From: Portulaca oleracea
Taxonomy: Eukaryota; Streptophyta; Magnoliopsida; Caryophyllales; Portulacaceae
Direction: 5' to 3'
NCBI GenBank assembly: GCA_029582165.1
Contig: CM055873.1
Coordinates: 45,997,295 to 46,061,294, forward strand
DNA: 64,000 bases
The translations under genes were made by a program, and so were the position numbers. How positions within the stretch are numbered: position 1 is the stretch's first letter; every line of letters starts with the position of its first letter. This document shows, one piece after another, positions 1 to 10,239 of this stretch. The notes beneath the pieces were generated by a model that was not told the DNA's origin, ran no database searches, and saw only the letters and a program-made list of their open reading frames with translations.

Positions 1-1137
1 AAGTTAAAATTCATGAAATTTAGGGCATACATTTGATGGTGGTCCGTAAAAATGCAATTATCATTTTTTTTTTTTGGAACCACTGACGCTTAAGAACAAA
101 GTAGGCGTAAATATCAAAGGTAAAAACTAGAGATAGAGAGACAGGCGGATAAGATGGAAAAGCAAAGAGAGTGAGACACGAAGTTTGCGTATTGAGATGA
201 ACATAGACTGAAAATGATCCAAGGGGGGAAGAGGGAACTTCTGGAACAATTGAATATCCTAATGCTTGTGCTCATCAATCATCCAACATTTCATCTCAAT
301 TGAAGTTGATTGCCATGATTCAATGGCCAACACTTTGATAAGGATTCATTGGATCCAGTCACAATCACCACTTAGTATGATTATACATGTTTGTCTATGT
401 GTTTGATGAATGATGGGGATACCATTATTTAAGTAAAGGATTACCATGGTTATCTGAAAATTGGCTTGATTAACTGGCCAAACACTTGGATAAAGGATCA
501 TTGGATCCAGTCACAGTCACCTGTTTACTATGATTTTACTTGTTTCTCTATTTCTTTAATGAATACCATTACTTTACTGAAGAGTAAATCATGGTTATAT
601 GAAATTAACCAGGAGTCCAAGAGTAAATCAGGGTTATATGGGAGGAGGAAGTTTAACACCTGTATTCGAACATTGGCTGTCACAATTTTCATGGTGGAAA
701 TTGTTTGGTACTACTAAAGCATGTGGAATTGATGGGTAGTTAATAGTTAGGTAAAAGTTAAATTTTGGTAATTTTTAATAGTTGTTAAAATTTGATAAAT
801 TTTGATAAGTTTCAGTAAATTGTGGTAAGGTTTAGTATTGAAAAAAGTCATTTCACTACACAACTCTGCTATGTCAAGATATTTTGCAATGTATATTGTA
901 TTCACCTAGAGCATATACTCCATAGTGAACAATTTTAATTTTATGAATGGACAAATAGAACAGGCTAGTGAACAACCATCGCTCCTGTAGCAAAAACTCA
1001 AACAACACCTAATAAATTGCATGATCAGTTAACTGTGTTTCCTGTATGTGTAAATAAGTTGTTTCTTCATCAATAAGTTGCTGCAATGATATATGTCTTT
1101 TGGTTAATTGACTCTTTAGTGGATATATGTATGACAG
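1..1137. other. Non-coding stretch upstream of the visible HMT exons (intron 1 or flank)
   Basis: No conserved coding segment is recognisable on either strand. The stretch is AT-rich and holds a diverged tandem duplication (separate entry). It ends in a splice acceptor AG at 1136-1137, so at least its 3' part is intron of the homocysteine methyltransferase gene. A short ORF at 466-717 is low-complexity and shows no family features. Confidence 0.6.
315..607. repeat. Diverged tandem duplication, unit about 150 bp
   Basis: About 315-458 and 469-607 are two copies of one sequence. Both carry a GGCCAA-CACTT block followed by CATTGGATCCAGTCACA and a later block containing ATACCATTA and CATGGTTAT. 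Copies differ by many substitutions and small indels, so the duplication is old. Confidence 0.7.
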
Positions 1138-3104
1138 GTTCACTTAGATTATCTTGATGCTGGGGCAAATGTAATAACATCAGCATCTTATCAGGTAACT
1201 CCTCTTTTCCCACATCCCAGTTTTTATAGATCAAGGCTTCTGTTTGTGCCTAAACTAAGTGCTGTTTTTCTCTGGTAATATTTGTTTGTTTGTTTATTTC
1301 TATAGGCTACGATTCAAGGTTTCGAAGCCAAGGGGTTGTCTAGGGCAGAAGCTGAAGCTTCACTTCGGAGAAGTGTTGAGATTGCTCGAGAAGCTCGCGA
1401 TATTTACTACAACAGAATCACAAAAGGTTCTTGGGATAATGGTGAAAATGGAAGCAATGCGAAAAGACCCATCTTGGTTGCTGCTTCTGTGGGTGGCTAT
1501 GGGGCCTATTTAGCGGATGGCTCTGAGTACAGGTGTGTCTCTCATGCAGTCAATGCCCATCAATCTTTGCACTGCTTTTCCGACCCAAACGGGTCCAACT
1601 CAAACCCGACCCGAATGACCCAATTGCCAGGTCAGAATAATTCAAGTTTCACATAAGTTTATTGTGACCTTTTCTGTCAATTTGACAGTGGGAACTATGG
1701 CGAAGCCGTGACTCTGGAAACACTGAAAGATTTCCACAGGAGAAGAGTCCAGGTTCTGGCAGAATCAGGAGCCGACTTGCTCGCATTTGAGACAATCCCA
1801 AACAAGCTAGAAGCAATGGTAACACACCCACATATTTATTACTCAACATCTTTAAGTTTTGACCTCGTTTACACAACTACAAACAATCAAAAGACAGCTA
1901 AGCTGACGAATTGAGCTACAATGCAGGCGTACGCAGAGCTTCTGGAGGAAGAAAACATTAAGATTCCGGCGTGGTTTTCTTTCTCATCAAAGGACGGGAT
2001 AAACGTGAGCAGCGGGGATTCCATTGCAGAGTGTGCTGCTGTCGCAGAGTCGTGCAACAGGGTTGCTGCTGTCGGGATCAACTGCACGGCTCCCAGGTTC
2101 ATCCATGGCCTTATCATGTCTATCAGGAAGGTTTGTATACTCCCTCATAAGATACTAACTTCCGTCCTTAATATCTCCCCATTTATTTTACCTTCTTTAA
2201 TGGTCCTCGACGAACATACTTGTTTAATAGCAAGCTGTTTTACTTGTTTTTGGCAGGTAACTGATAAGCCGATAGTCATTTATCCAAACAGCGGTGAGAC
2301 TTATGATGGCATCAGGAAGGAGTGGGTGGTAAGTGTGCTTTTTTGTTTGTCCTTCTTTGAAAAAGAAGGGTAAGATGCATCATTTGGATAGCCCTTCTTT
2401 CGAGGGTTCTACGTGGATTGTCCGACAAGTGTGCTTGGTTTCCTTTTCAGCCTTCATTTACTTTGGTGGGCAAAAACTATTTGGTTTGGACACTTGACCA
2501 GCCATGGCCCGATTCTTTATTAGGATAAACTACCAACAACATTTTTCTACCTACTTCTACCAAATTGTACTTTTTTTTACCTAAATCTATTTAAATTTTC
2601 ATAATTTATCTACTTCTAAAACAATTCTATCTTCGACTTCTATCTGCATAAACTACTCAAACCTACCTAACCTTACTAACCCAACTTTCACATATCCACC
2701 AATCTTTGGATTATAATGCACCTAACTAGAAGTAAAATCTGTGCTGACACAGTTTGATCTGGTTGGTGCCAAATAATATGGTCGGTAAGATATTCAGTAT
2801 ATCGTTTCATCATCAAAAAATTTGTTCAAGTCTACATGTTAATAGGGGCTGTCATCTGACAGAGCCATGTCATAAGTTTTAGGGTTGGTTAACATTAATC
2901 TATCTGACCACCAAGTTTAAGCACAAACTGTTTCAATGACGGCAGAAATCAAGCGAAGACACAAACGAAGAGAGCTTCGTGTCATACGTTAGGAAGTGGC
3001 ATGAGTTAGGGGCAACGCTTATCGGAGGATGCTGCAGAACGACTCCAAATACCATCAGAGCAATCGCCAACGCCCTCTCCCAGAAAACTGCTCAACCAAA
3101 CTGA
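1138..3104 (+). CDS. HMT: Homocysteine S-methyltransferase (HMT), 5' partial, six exons visible
   Basis: HMTs transfer a methyl group from S-methylmethionine or AdoMet to homocysteine to make methionine, in the plant S-methylmethionine cycle. Visible exons are 1138-1194, 1306-1532, 1689-1818, 1927-2130, 2257-2328 and 2946-3104, encoding 282 residues before TGA at 3102-3104. All junctions are GT-AG and phases close. Seen motifs: HLDYLDAGAN near the start, AASVGGYGAYLADGSEY, FETIPN, and the zinc site, with one Cys in GINCTAP and the Cys pair in GGCCRT near the C-terminus. Families are about 330 aa, so 45-50 N-terminal residues, including the glycine-rich GG-AT-E segment, are missing. That exon is not found in 1-1137 and probably lies upstream of the window. 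HMT family membership is firm; the isoform is not assigned. Confidence 0.93.
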
Positions 3105-5159
3105 TCCATCCATCCGAGTTCTAAGTTCTAACCTTGCTCATATGTAAAAGTCGCCACGTTGTATTACGGTCTGCATCTTGGATTTTGCTTCAACCAACCA
3201 ACTCAAGTATGTGTAACCAAAACCGCATATGTGTATCACTTAATCAGTGTATGTACCTGAGTACCACCCGGGTCTTCTGCACTAGTACTACCAATGTATA
3301 TAGACTCACACGGCGAGATAACTAGCTACTTGCTGTGGGTCCACCTTCCTTTATATGTGTGTAGTTGTATGAGTAATAGTGAGTTTGGTTGGCAATAAGA
3401 TAAATGTTTACTTAGCTGATGGAAAATTTTGATGTGATGTTCCATTATGTCACTTCCAAGCTCAGTAAATTTTTTCACGAGGCAGTAAAAATTTTTCTGT
3501 AGGAAAATCATTTCTATTAAACCACCAAATGGAAATAAGATAAATCTTTACTGAACCTGGTATGTATACACTAATACACACACACAAAATCCATTTTTCC
3601 ATGGAATATGAATTAATCCAAATCCAAATGATTACCATGGTGAAAAAATGTATCATAAAGACAAGTGGATCACTCGTCACTACTCCACCAAACTTCATTG
3701 CTTACCAGATAAGCACATCTACCCATCAAAGCATGAAAACATGATGTAAATGTTGCGTATACAAAAACCATCATAATCCAACTACTTAAATATCTAAGAC
3801 GGCCTTTTTAGACCATTTGATGCAAAGTTAACAATCCCCACCATCCTGCACCAAGGCAAAGAACACGTATAATAATTAGAAACACACTTTTCTATAGGGA
3901 ATGTGAAGCATATAATAAGAAAACATTGTTAACAAACTTGCATATATGTAGGAGCATGCGTGTATGTATGTATGTATGTATGTGTGCGTGTGTAGCCTAA
4001 TTCAATGAAAGGCTCATGTCGGATGGCCTTGGATGATTCAACCAGCACCCTTTAGTACCCCATATAAATACCAACACTTAAAATGTAGTTACACAGTTTT
4101 GAGCTATGTAATCTTGCCTACGATGAAGCCAGTGTACGAGACATCGTAAATTGTTCTCAAATACTATTTCCTTTACTCCTTCACAGGGAACTATGATGTC
4201 ACAATAATGGGAATAGAATAACAAATTCTCCAAACACAATCATCTAATAAGAATAATCATAAATAATGGATATACAAGCACTAAGCAGAGAAGAAAACTA
4301 GAAAACCATTTCTTTTTCCTATCAAAAAAAAACAAAACAAAAGGAAAAAAAACCTAGGTTTGAGACAAGTACCAAGAATTGAACATGGACTTTCCCTATG
4401 GTGGCATACTGAATTTTGTAAAACTAGCTGTAGAGACAAAAGGCTAGTATGACCTAAAATTACTGTAGTATCAAACCATGTAAGCATCCTAATAAGTTTA
4501 TCTATGACAACCCAACAACACAAAAATGAGATCATTCACACCAACCAAGCTGCAAATGGCACTACGTGAAAATAACAAAATACATCTAAATTTCCTTGGT
4601 CAAGTTTTGTAGTCCCAAGGCACCACTTTTGCATATGGATTGAGATTTATAAGATGTTATATAAATTGGACAAGTCTGGTGATATTCAAGCAAATGTCTC
4701 CGAATTGAGTAATGCAGAAGCATCAACTCTTGGTGATTTATTCCACAAATGCAGGCTCTTTTTAGGAAGTCTGGACATCTTTGGGAAGGTGAATGGGTAA
4801 TCATGAATTTTGTTGGGGCAGATTCACTTGTTTTTCAACCACGTTGTAATGAAACTTTCAGGTATGTGTTTAAGGTTGTCCTTGTAATTGTCGTTTACTG
4901 CATCAAGGATTCTAGAATACTGAGGTCTTCAGGAACTAGAACCAGAGGCCAAAGTGTATAGACAACCAAAGAATCCAAACAATTCATTTGAAGGTTACCA
5001 AATGAAGATTATTGTAAGAACTTAAGCCTAGCCAGATCGAACATTTGATAAAACATAAATCACAATGGGAACCCAAAGACAGAAACCATCTCATTTGGAA
5101 ACTTCCAGCATCAACATTTACCAACTAAAGAAACTTAATAAGTTTTTTTAATAACTTAA
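3105..5159. other. Intergenic, HMT 3'UTR then no gene seen
   Basis: It starts with the presumable HMT 3'UTR and continues as AT-rich sequence without conserved coding. A short TATG microsatellite lies at about 3961-3984, running into GT repeats. Short ORFs at 4281-4535 and 4586-4804 (-) show no family features. HMT and NAA10 are convergent across this gap. Confidence 0.6.
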
Positions 5160-6340
5160 TTCCAACACATGAATAAGTCTTTTTTGATAGGAAAAATATA
5201 AATCTATATTATTAATAAAAGTAGAAGAAAAGATACCCGGCTACCATCCTACAAAATTATGTACAACCAAAAAACAAATTGTCCACAAAATAAACCCTAT
5301 CAAAAGAGGAGTTGGCCCTTCCCTTCACCCAAAAGAAGAGAGACTTGACAAAATTGTCTTTCAATCTCTGAAGAGAGATTTCAACCCCCTCAAAAAACCT
5401 GCGGTTCCTTTCTCTCCAAATAATCCAAAAAATCAAATGTGGTAGGACGGAGACCATCTTCTTCTTTGGTTTTCTACCAAAGAAACTCTAGCCCCCAAGA
5501 TACAAGATGATTCCTAATTGAATTGGATACGACCAAAGTAACACCAAGACAACCAAACGCTAAAGCCCAAAGAGACCTACCACAGTCATGATGAATAGAT
5601 GACTCATTCAAGATCCCTATTGCATATGCAACGCCTATTAACCAAACTTCTCCCCTTTTTGTAAATTATCACAAGTTAAGATGCTCTCGTAGGTCGCTTC
5701 CTAAACAAAAGAAGCTCAACCTTCAAAGGGGCAAAGGACTTCCATATAATGTTAGGTGGGAAAGCACCAGCCTCCAAAAGATGCAACGGGGAAGATTGCA
5801 ATATATGAAGTTTTAAACTAAAAGAACTAGACAAAAAAACCTCATTCCTGCTCAAATCCCATCTCACTATGTCAGGAGTAGAGTCCCTAAATTAGCCTCA
5901 TTAAGGGTGTTCAAAAACCTAACCAAATGGCTTTCATCAACAAACCCATTCCAAACAAAGTAGGAGACCAAACATAAGACCCTAAAGATTGCTCCCGATA
6001 ATCTGCGGCAGAAATGTTTTTATCCACTGCAAGAACATAGAGAGCAGGGGGGACATCTTTCAGAGGAGCCTCAAAGGACCAACAATTTTACCAAAAGGAA
6101 ATGGTAGAACCATTGCCCCTAACAAAAGAAACATGTGGATAGAAATGTTCCCAGCCGTTAACAATAAACTTCAGAGACTACAACCGTAAGGACCATTCAA
6201 TGCCGAGGGCACCCACCCAGAACCCACTTCAGCATATTTGATCATAATCCCCTTCCTCCAAAGATAGCCCAACACATGAATATGTTACTGGGAGGGATGG
6301 ACCATTGATTGAGTAGCCACACAAGTCAAGCATGCCAACC
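5160..6340 (-). mobile_element. Degenerate LINE (L1-type) 3' fragment, end of ORF2
   Basis: Read on the minus strand this is the C-terminal part of a plant L1-type ORF2. Segments in order include GPYG-SL, VNGWEH, GNGSTISFW (near 6105), a PLKDVPPALYVLA block, then FPPNIIWKS-APLKV of the zf-RVT domain (near 5760), and IIWRERNRRFFEG (near 5400). Conserved tryptophan positions have become stops (for example SL-stop-KF near 6175) and the frame shifts, so it is dead. The 3' end is a CCTATCAAAAAA tail near 5170-5185, typical of plant LINEs. The strand is opposite to HMT and the same as NAA10. Confidence 0.85.
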
Positions 6341-6593
6341 CATTTAACTCGAATCACTATCAAAAGTCAACAAACTTAAACTCATAAACACGCTATCAGT
6401 AATTCAATGCCCCACAAGAAAGTGGTTTGTGGTCTAAGTGGGCATTAGTGCATTACCATAACTTGAAAGCATGAAAACACACACCTTAAAAAGTACTAAA
6501 ATATCTTAGAGATCAATGACTTGCATTTTCTATTTTCATACACAAACCCTTGACCATTTCATTATTAAATCCTCAACATGTTACCTCTCAAAA

Positions 6594-7142
6594 TCATGCG
6601 GATGCACCGGACTTAGCAGCTGCCCCACCAGCAGAGCAACACTCCCCAGCATGATGATGGTGGTGGTGGTGATGGTGTGATTTCCCCTTGAGCTGCTTCC
6701 TCATATCATAAGCATCCTCCCCATCAGCATAGTACTTGGCCTCAATATCATGGATCTTGTATCCCAAGGTCTCAGTGTAGAGGCGAAAAGCAGCACGGTT
6801 ACTCTTCCTGACATGAAGGGAGACATACTCCGCCCCACAGACCTGCTCCATGGCGGCCTGAGCAGCAGACATGAGCTTGGTAGCAAGGCCGAGCTTACGG
6901 TGGGTGCGAAGAACGGCGAGGGAGGTGATGTGGCCGTGGCACTCAGAGCTCTCCTCCTCCATCTTGGCCAACACATAGCCCACAATCTTACCATTGTAGT
7001 CCTCGGCCACATACAGGAGTTGTGGCCATGAGAGTATGTGGTACAGGTAATACTTCATCTGGTAGTTCTCGGGTAGGCACAGAAGATTGCAGGCTTGCAT
7101 CTGCAGCAGGTCGTCCACAGTTGCCTTCCTTATGCACACCAT
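6594..7142 (-). CDS. NAA10: NAA10 (ARD1), catalytic subunit of NatA N-alpha-acetyltransferase
   Basis: NAA10 acetylates protein N-termini (Ser, Ala, Thr, Gly, Val, Cys after Met removal) as nascent chains leave the ribosome, acting with the scaffold NAA15. The 182-aa product is encoded by one exon. It starts with [20 protein letters not shown] and has the strongly conserved [18 protein letters not shown] stretch at 23-40. It has the GNAT acetyl-CoA loop R-K-L-G-L-A at 82-87 after the HITSLAV strand, and the LYTETLGY motif at about 121-128. The C-terminal tail carries nine consecutive histidines at 156-164 followed by a Gly/Ala/Cys-rich end; such tails are variable in this family. The start is fixed by the conserved N-terminus. 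A probable 5'UTR intron spans about 7170-7890 (donor GTATAC, acceptor TTTGTAG on the minus strand), which is an inference. Confidence 0.97.
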   Translation of the reverse strand: MVCIRKATVDDLLQMQACNLLCLPENYQMKYYLYHILSWPQLLYVAEDYNGKIVGYVLAKMEEESSECHGHITSLAVLRTHRKLGLATKLMSAAQAAMEQVCGAEYVSLHVRKSNRAAFRLYTETLGYKIHDIEAKYYADGEDAYDMRKQLKGKSHHHHHHHHHAGECCSAGGAAAKSGASA

Positions 7143-7169
7143 GGCTTACACTTTTGGAATTGGCCCACA

Positions 7170-7890
7170 CTACAAAGTCATAATATTGCATTAAGTCTAC
7201 AATGTTTAGATATTGCTAATGCCCAAATCCATCATTGAAAGAACCCCCCAACACCCCCAAAGTTTGATTTTTAAATTCAAAATTCCATTGAAGTCAATTG
7301 CTTTTGCCCTTAGTATTAGGTCAATTGTAGAACACAAATTCGATTAGAATTACTTAATCGATAACTGAATGCAGTACATAGAGAATAGGGATTGAGTTAA
7401 GAAAGCTACCATTGGAGGTTGAGTAACTTCTTTAAATGTTAGAAGTGACAATGTTTAGATATTGTTAATGCCCAAATCCATCATAAATCCCCCAAGTTTG
7501 ATTTTTAAATTCATAGTTTCATTCAAGACTATCATTTTGCCATTTTCAAATAGTATTAGCTCAATTACTGAGAACAAATTTGACTGAGAATCACTAAACC
7601 CAATAATTGAACGCAATAAATGGAGAACTGGGAGTGAGTTTAGGCCACCATTGGAGACTGAGAAGCTTCTTTAAATATTAGAAGCTCCATGGGCACTCAT
7701 AAGTAACACATACAACATCTGAAACTTGAAGAAATCTCAAAGAAAGAAACCAAAAACCCTAGTTTGTCAATTCGAGAGCTACAAGAACTCATCACTAACT
7801 TAACAAATCCACCACCAATTATCCAATAACAGATTAAACAAAATTAATCAATTACAAAAGAACATAATTAGAAATTGAAATTAGGTATAC
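7170..7890 (-). other. Probable NAA10 5'UTR intron
   Basis: On the minus strand a 5'UTR-like, GC-richer stretch (about 7891-8035) ends in a good donor (TTTTAG then GTATACC). The next good acceptor before the start codon is TTTGTAG at about 7170. Nothing between is coding. The body is filled by a 245-bp tandem duplication. Splice sites are predicted by eye only. Confidence 0.5.
7201..7690. repeat. Direct tandem duplication, unit about 245 bp, within the NAA10 leader
   Basis: Copy one runs 7201-7449 and copy two 7450 to about 7690. Both begin AATGTTTAGATATTG-TAATG and continue colinearly through CCCAAATCCATCAT, GTTTGATTTTTAAATTCA, the TAGTATTAG-TCAATT block and CACCATTGGAG/ACCATTGGAG, ending CTTCTTTAAAT-TTAGAAG. 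Divergence is moderate. Confidence 0.85.
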
Positions 7891-8055
7891 CTAAAATAAT
7901 GGTTTGATGTTGGGGTTACGATTTCGTCCGTAGGTCTGGCGGGTGCGGGACTGCGGTGGGTTCAGCTGTAAGGGCGACGCGAGTGTCGCTGGATAAAAGA
8001 GCCGAAGAAGCCTACTCCATTCGTATTTGTCCCACTTTATTTTAGTACGTATTTT

Positions 8056-8062
8056 TTTTATA
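8056..8062 (-). promoter_or_regulatory. Candidate NAA10 TATA box
   Basis: TATAAAA on the minus strand lies about 25-35 bp upstream of the start of the leader-like GC-richer sequence near 8030. The 8100-8616 inverted-repeat element ends about 40 bp further upstream. The start site is inferred, not observed. Confidence 0.4.
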
Positions 8063-8099
8063 AAAGAAAAAGTAACTAATTAGTTGACCTTTTATTCAA

Positions 8100-8616
8100 G
8101 GAAAATTGGGTTCTAATAATTCCTATTTTTACGAATCAGATAACAATAATTCCTATTATTAATTTGGATTCTGGTGGTAAAAAAAATAAAATTGATTTGT
8201 AGTGGTACCAAATTCACTTGCACATCCTTTTTATTTTTTTCATTCCCAAATCATATTGTTTTTGTTTTTTTCGTTTCTGCCCCAAAAAGATAATGAATTA
8301 TAGTTACTAAAACAATTTTTAAATTATTTTTTGAGACTCCGAATAATTATTATAATTTTTAAAAGGAATAAAAGTGAAAAAAATCGTGAAAAATTTGAAA
8401 ACAATTGGGAGAAACGCCGTAAATTCATTAAAAATCATGGTAAAGTTTTGAATCGAATGCAACACAAAATCTATAATATTTACGGTATACTCTCGATGAT
8501 GTCCCACTACAATCCTATTTTATTTTATTTTTTTTGGATCACCATAATCCAAATTGATAGTAGGGATTATTGTTGTCCAATTCTTAAAAGTCGGGATTAT
8601 TAGATTCCAATTTTCC
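8100..8616. mobile_element. MULE-type MITE, copy A of the TTGGATTCTAATAAT family
   Basis: Terminal inverted repeats of about 85 bp: the left end GGAAAATTGGGTTCTAATAA is matched by the right end TTATTAGATTCCAATTTTCC. The match continues inward through ACAATAAT-CCTA and AATTTGGATT-TGGTG. The interior is AT-rich with a chance ORF at 8331-8603 and no transposase. The terminal sequence matches the ends of the elements at 35749-37360 and 56939-58482, which have 9-bp target duplications. The flanks here (TTTATTCAA and TTATTTTAA) are only partly alike, so the duplication is not secure. Confidence 0.75.
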
Positions 8617-8685
8617 TTATTTTAAATTTATATATGTTTTATTTTTTAAAAAAGAAAAAGAAAAAAAAGTAAGTACAGAATACTA

Positions 8686-8901
8686 GGCACCGTTCTTTTG
8701 TGCGTTACGTTGCGTTTGCGTTTCGATAAGTTGCGTTTGGGTTGCGTTGGATTGCGTTGGGTTGCGGTAGGAAATAATAAAAACGTGAGTAGAGGTGAAT
8801 AGTAGATTGTGATAAGTTGCGTTATCTTGCGTTTGTCATGCGTTAGGTTTTATTGATTTTGCATTGCGTTTGGGTGCGTTAACGCACAAAAGAATGGTGC
8901 C
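8686..8901 (+). mobile_element. Tourist-like MITE, copy 1
   Basis: The 216-bp element starts GGCACCGTTCTTTTGTGCGTT and ends in its near-complement, AACGCACAAAAGAATGGTGCC. The interior repeats TTGCGTT many times. Flanks are CTA and TAA, only partly consistent with a 3-bp TWA duplication. A second copy in opposite orientation is at 10001-10201. No coding capacity. Confidence 0.8.
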
Positions 8902-8904
8902 TAA

Positions 8905-9240
8905 GTAACGTTTTTTCAAGGGTTCTACCAAAGATATCATCACTTAGAATAAAAGACAAAGAAATCGAAAAATTTGACGTCCAACAAACCGCTGACTGGA
9001 GAGACACTATACGTAGCAAGTCAGTGAACAATTCTATTACCTTCCCTAAAATGTGAGAAACAAAAATGTAACCACAACTATTAAGCATCATCCTGATATC
9101 TCGAGTTAAAGAATCAATTTCTCGTGGAATATGGAAATCCCTTTGAAGAATCTTTAAAATAACCAAATTATCGCCTTCAATAAGTAAGGAAAACAAATCA
9201 TGTTGAATCGTATAAGAAAATACCATTCCACAAAAGTCAT
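8905..9240 (-). mobile_element. LINE RNase H-like fragment (RNH_3 region of ORF2)
   Basis: Minus-strand translation at 8879-9226 reads EGDNLVILKILQ, then EIDSLTRDIRMML, then the position where plant LINE RNase H domains have H-x-x-R-x-x-N-x-x-A-D. This resembles the C-terminal RNase H domain of plant L1-type ORF2. The catalytic and flanking residues are degraded. The fragment abuts the MITE ending at 8901. Confidence 0.6.
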
Positions 9241-10000
9241 TGTTGTATTTGTTGTCCTCTACTAAAATGTTTTTTCAAATTCAAATTAAGGACAATTTAG
9301 GAATTTTATTAAATTTTTTTAAAAAGTTACATGAATTACATATACCAATTTTATAGTTCTATATTAGAAAAATATAATAAAAAAGAGTTAAATAATAAGA
9401 TTTACACTTATTTGTTTAATTAGATGGGAAAATGTATTTTATTAAATGGTAATCTTTTGTTAAATATATTTAATTATGTGAGATTTAAAAATAAAAAATA
9501 GATTAAATTTTCTCGTAACAATTATCCCCAAGATGAAGATTAACAAACCGATAATAGTAAATTATTATACAATTTTCCATTTATTGACCTATTATATATC
9601 CCTCATTCAATATGTCGAGGCAAACTATACAATTGGACCGTCTTAATTTAGGAGAAACTCATTGAACAACATCGACCATTGAAACTGACAATGCTACATT
9701 GATTGCTTGGAACCGCTCAATCTCCTGTAGTCACCAGCAGAAAACAGTGAAGACGATGATGCCGGGGTATTTTAAGAAGTAAGTGTATCTTATGAATAGG
9801 GGTTGAGATTTAATTGATGTTTTAAAATATAAACGATGAGAATCCAGAAATTAACCAAAAAATCAAATAACATAAAATTACCAACAAAAATGGGGCACGG
9901 CAAGTACTCAAGTAGGATCAAATACTTTTTTTTATTCCAAAGCACAGTATTTATCACATTTTTCAGTATTTTATTTTATCAAACACAGATATCTATTTAA
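9241..10000. other. Non-coding, AT-rich gap between LINE fragment and MITE copy 2
   Basis: I see no gene, no clear inverted repeat and no splice-linked exon here. It is part of the NAA10-BUD31 intergenic region, whose genes are divergent. Confidence 0.6.
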
Positions 10001-10201
10001 GACACCGTTCTTTTGTGCGTTCACGTACCCAAACGCAACGCAAAATCAATAAAACCTAATGCATGACAAATGCAAGATAACGCAACTTATCACAATCTAC
10101 TATTCACCTCTACTCACCTTTATATTATTTCATACCGCAACCCAACGCAATCTAACGCAACTTATCGAAACGCAAACGGCAACGCACAAAACAACGGTGC
10201 C
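10001..10201 (-). mobile_element. Tourist-like MITE, copy 2, inverted relative to copy 1
   Basis: The 201-bp element has ends GACACCGTTCTTTTGTGCGTT and ACAACGGTGCC and is flanked on both sides by TAA (9998-10000 and 10202-10204), the 3-bp target duplication of PIF/Harbinger (Tourist) elements. Its reverse complement aligns along its length with 8686-8901, including the GTGAATAGTAGATTGTGATA core. Confidence 0.85.
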
Positions 10202-10213
10202 TAAACCTGATAA

Positions 10214-10223
10214 ATATAAATAT
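10214..10223 (+). promoter_or_regulatory. Candidate BUD31 TATA box
   Basis: ATATAAATAT lies about 25-30 bp before the pyrimidine-rich, leader-like sequence that begins near 10240. The Tourist-like MITE ends only about 12 bp upstream. The start site is inferred. Confidence 0.4.
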
Positions 10224-10239
10224 GTATTTAAACCTCAGG

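Noticed and set aside
3961..3995. TATG/GT repeat as a possible regulatory element
   Set aside because: Ordinary short microsatellite in intergenic DNA.
6701..7031. Overlapping ORFs on both strands within NAA10
   Set aside because: They are out-of-frame shadows of the conserved NAA10 coding sequence.
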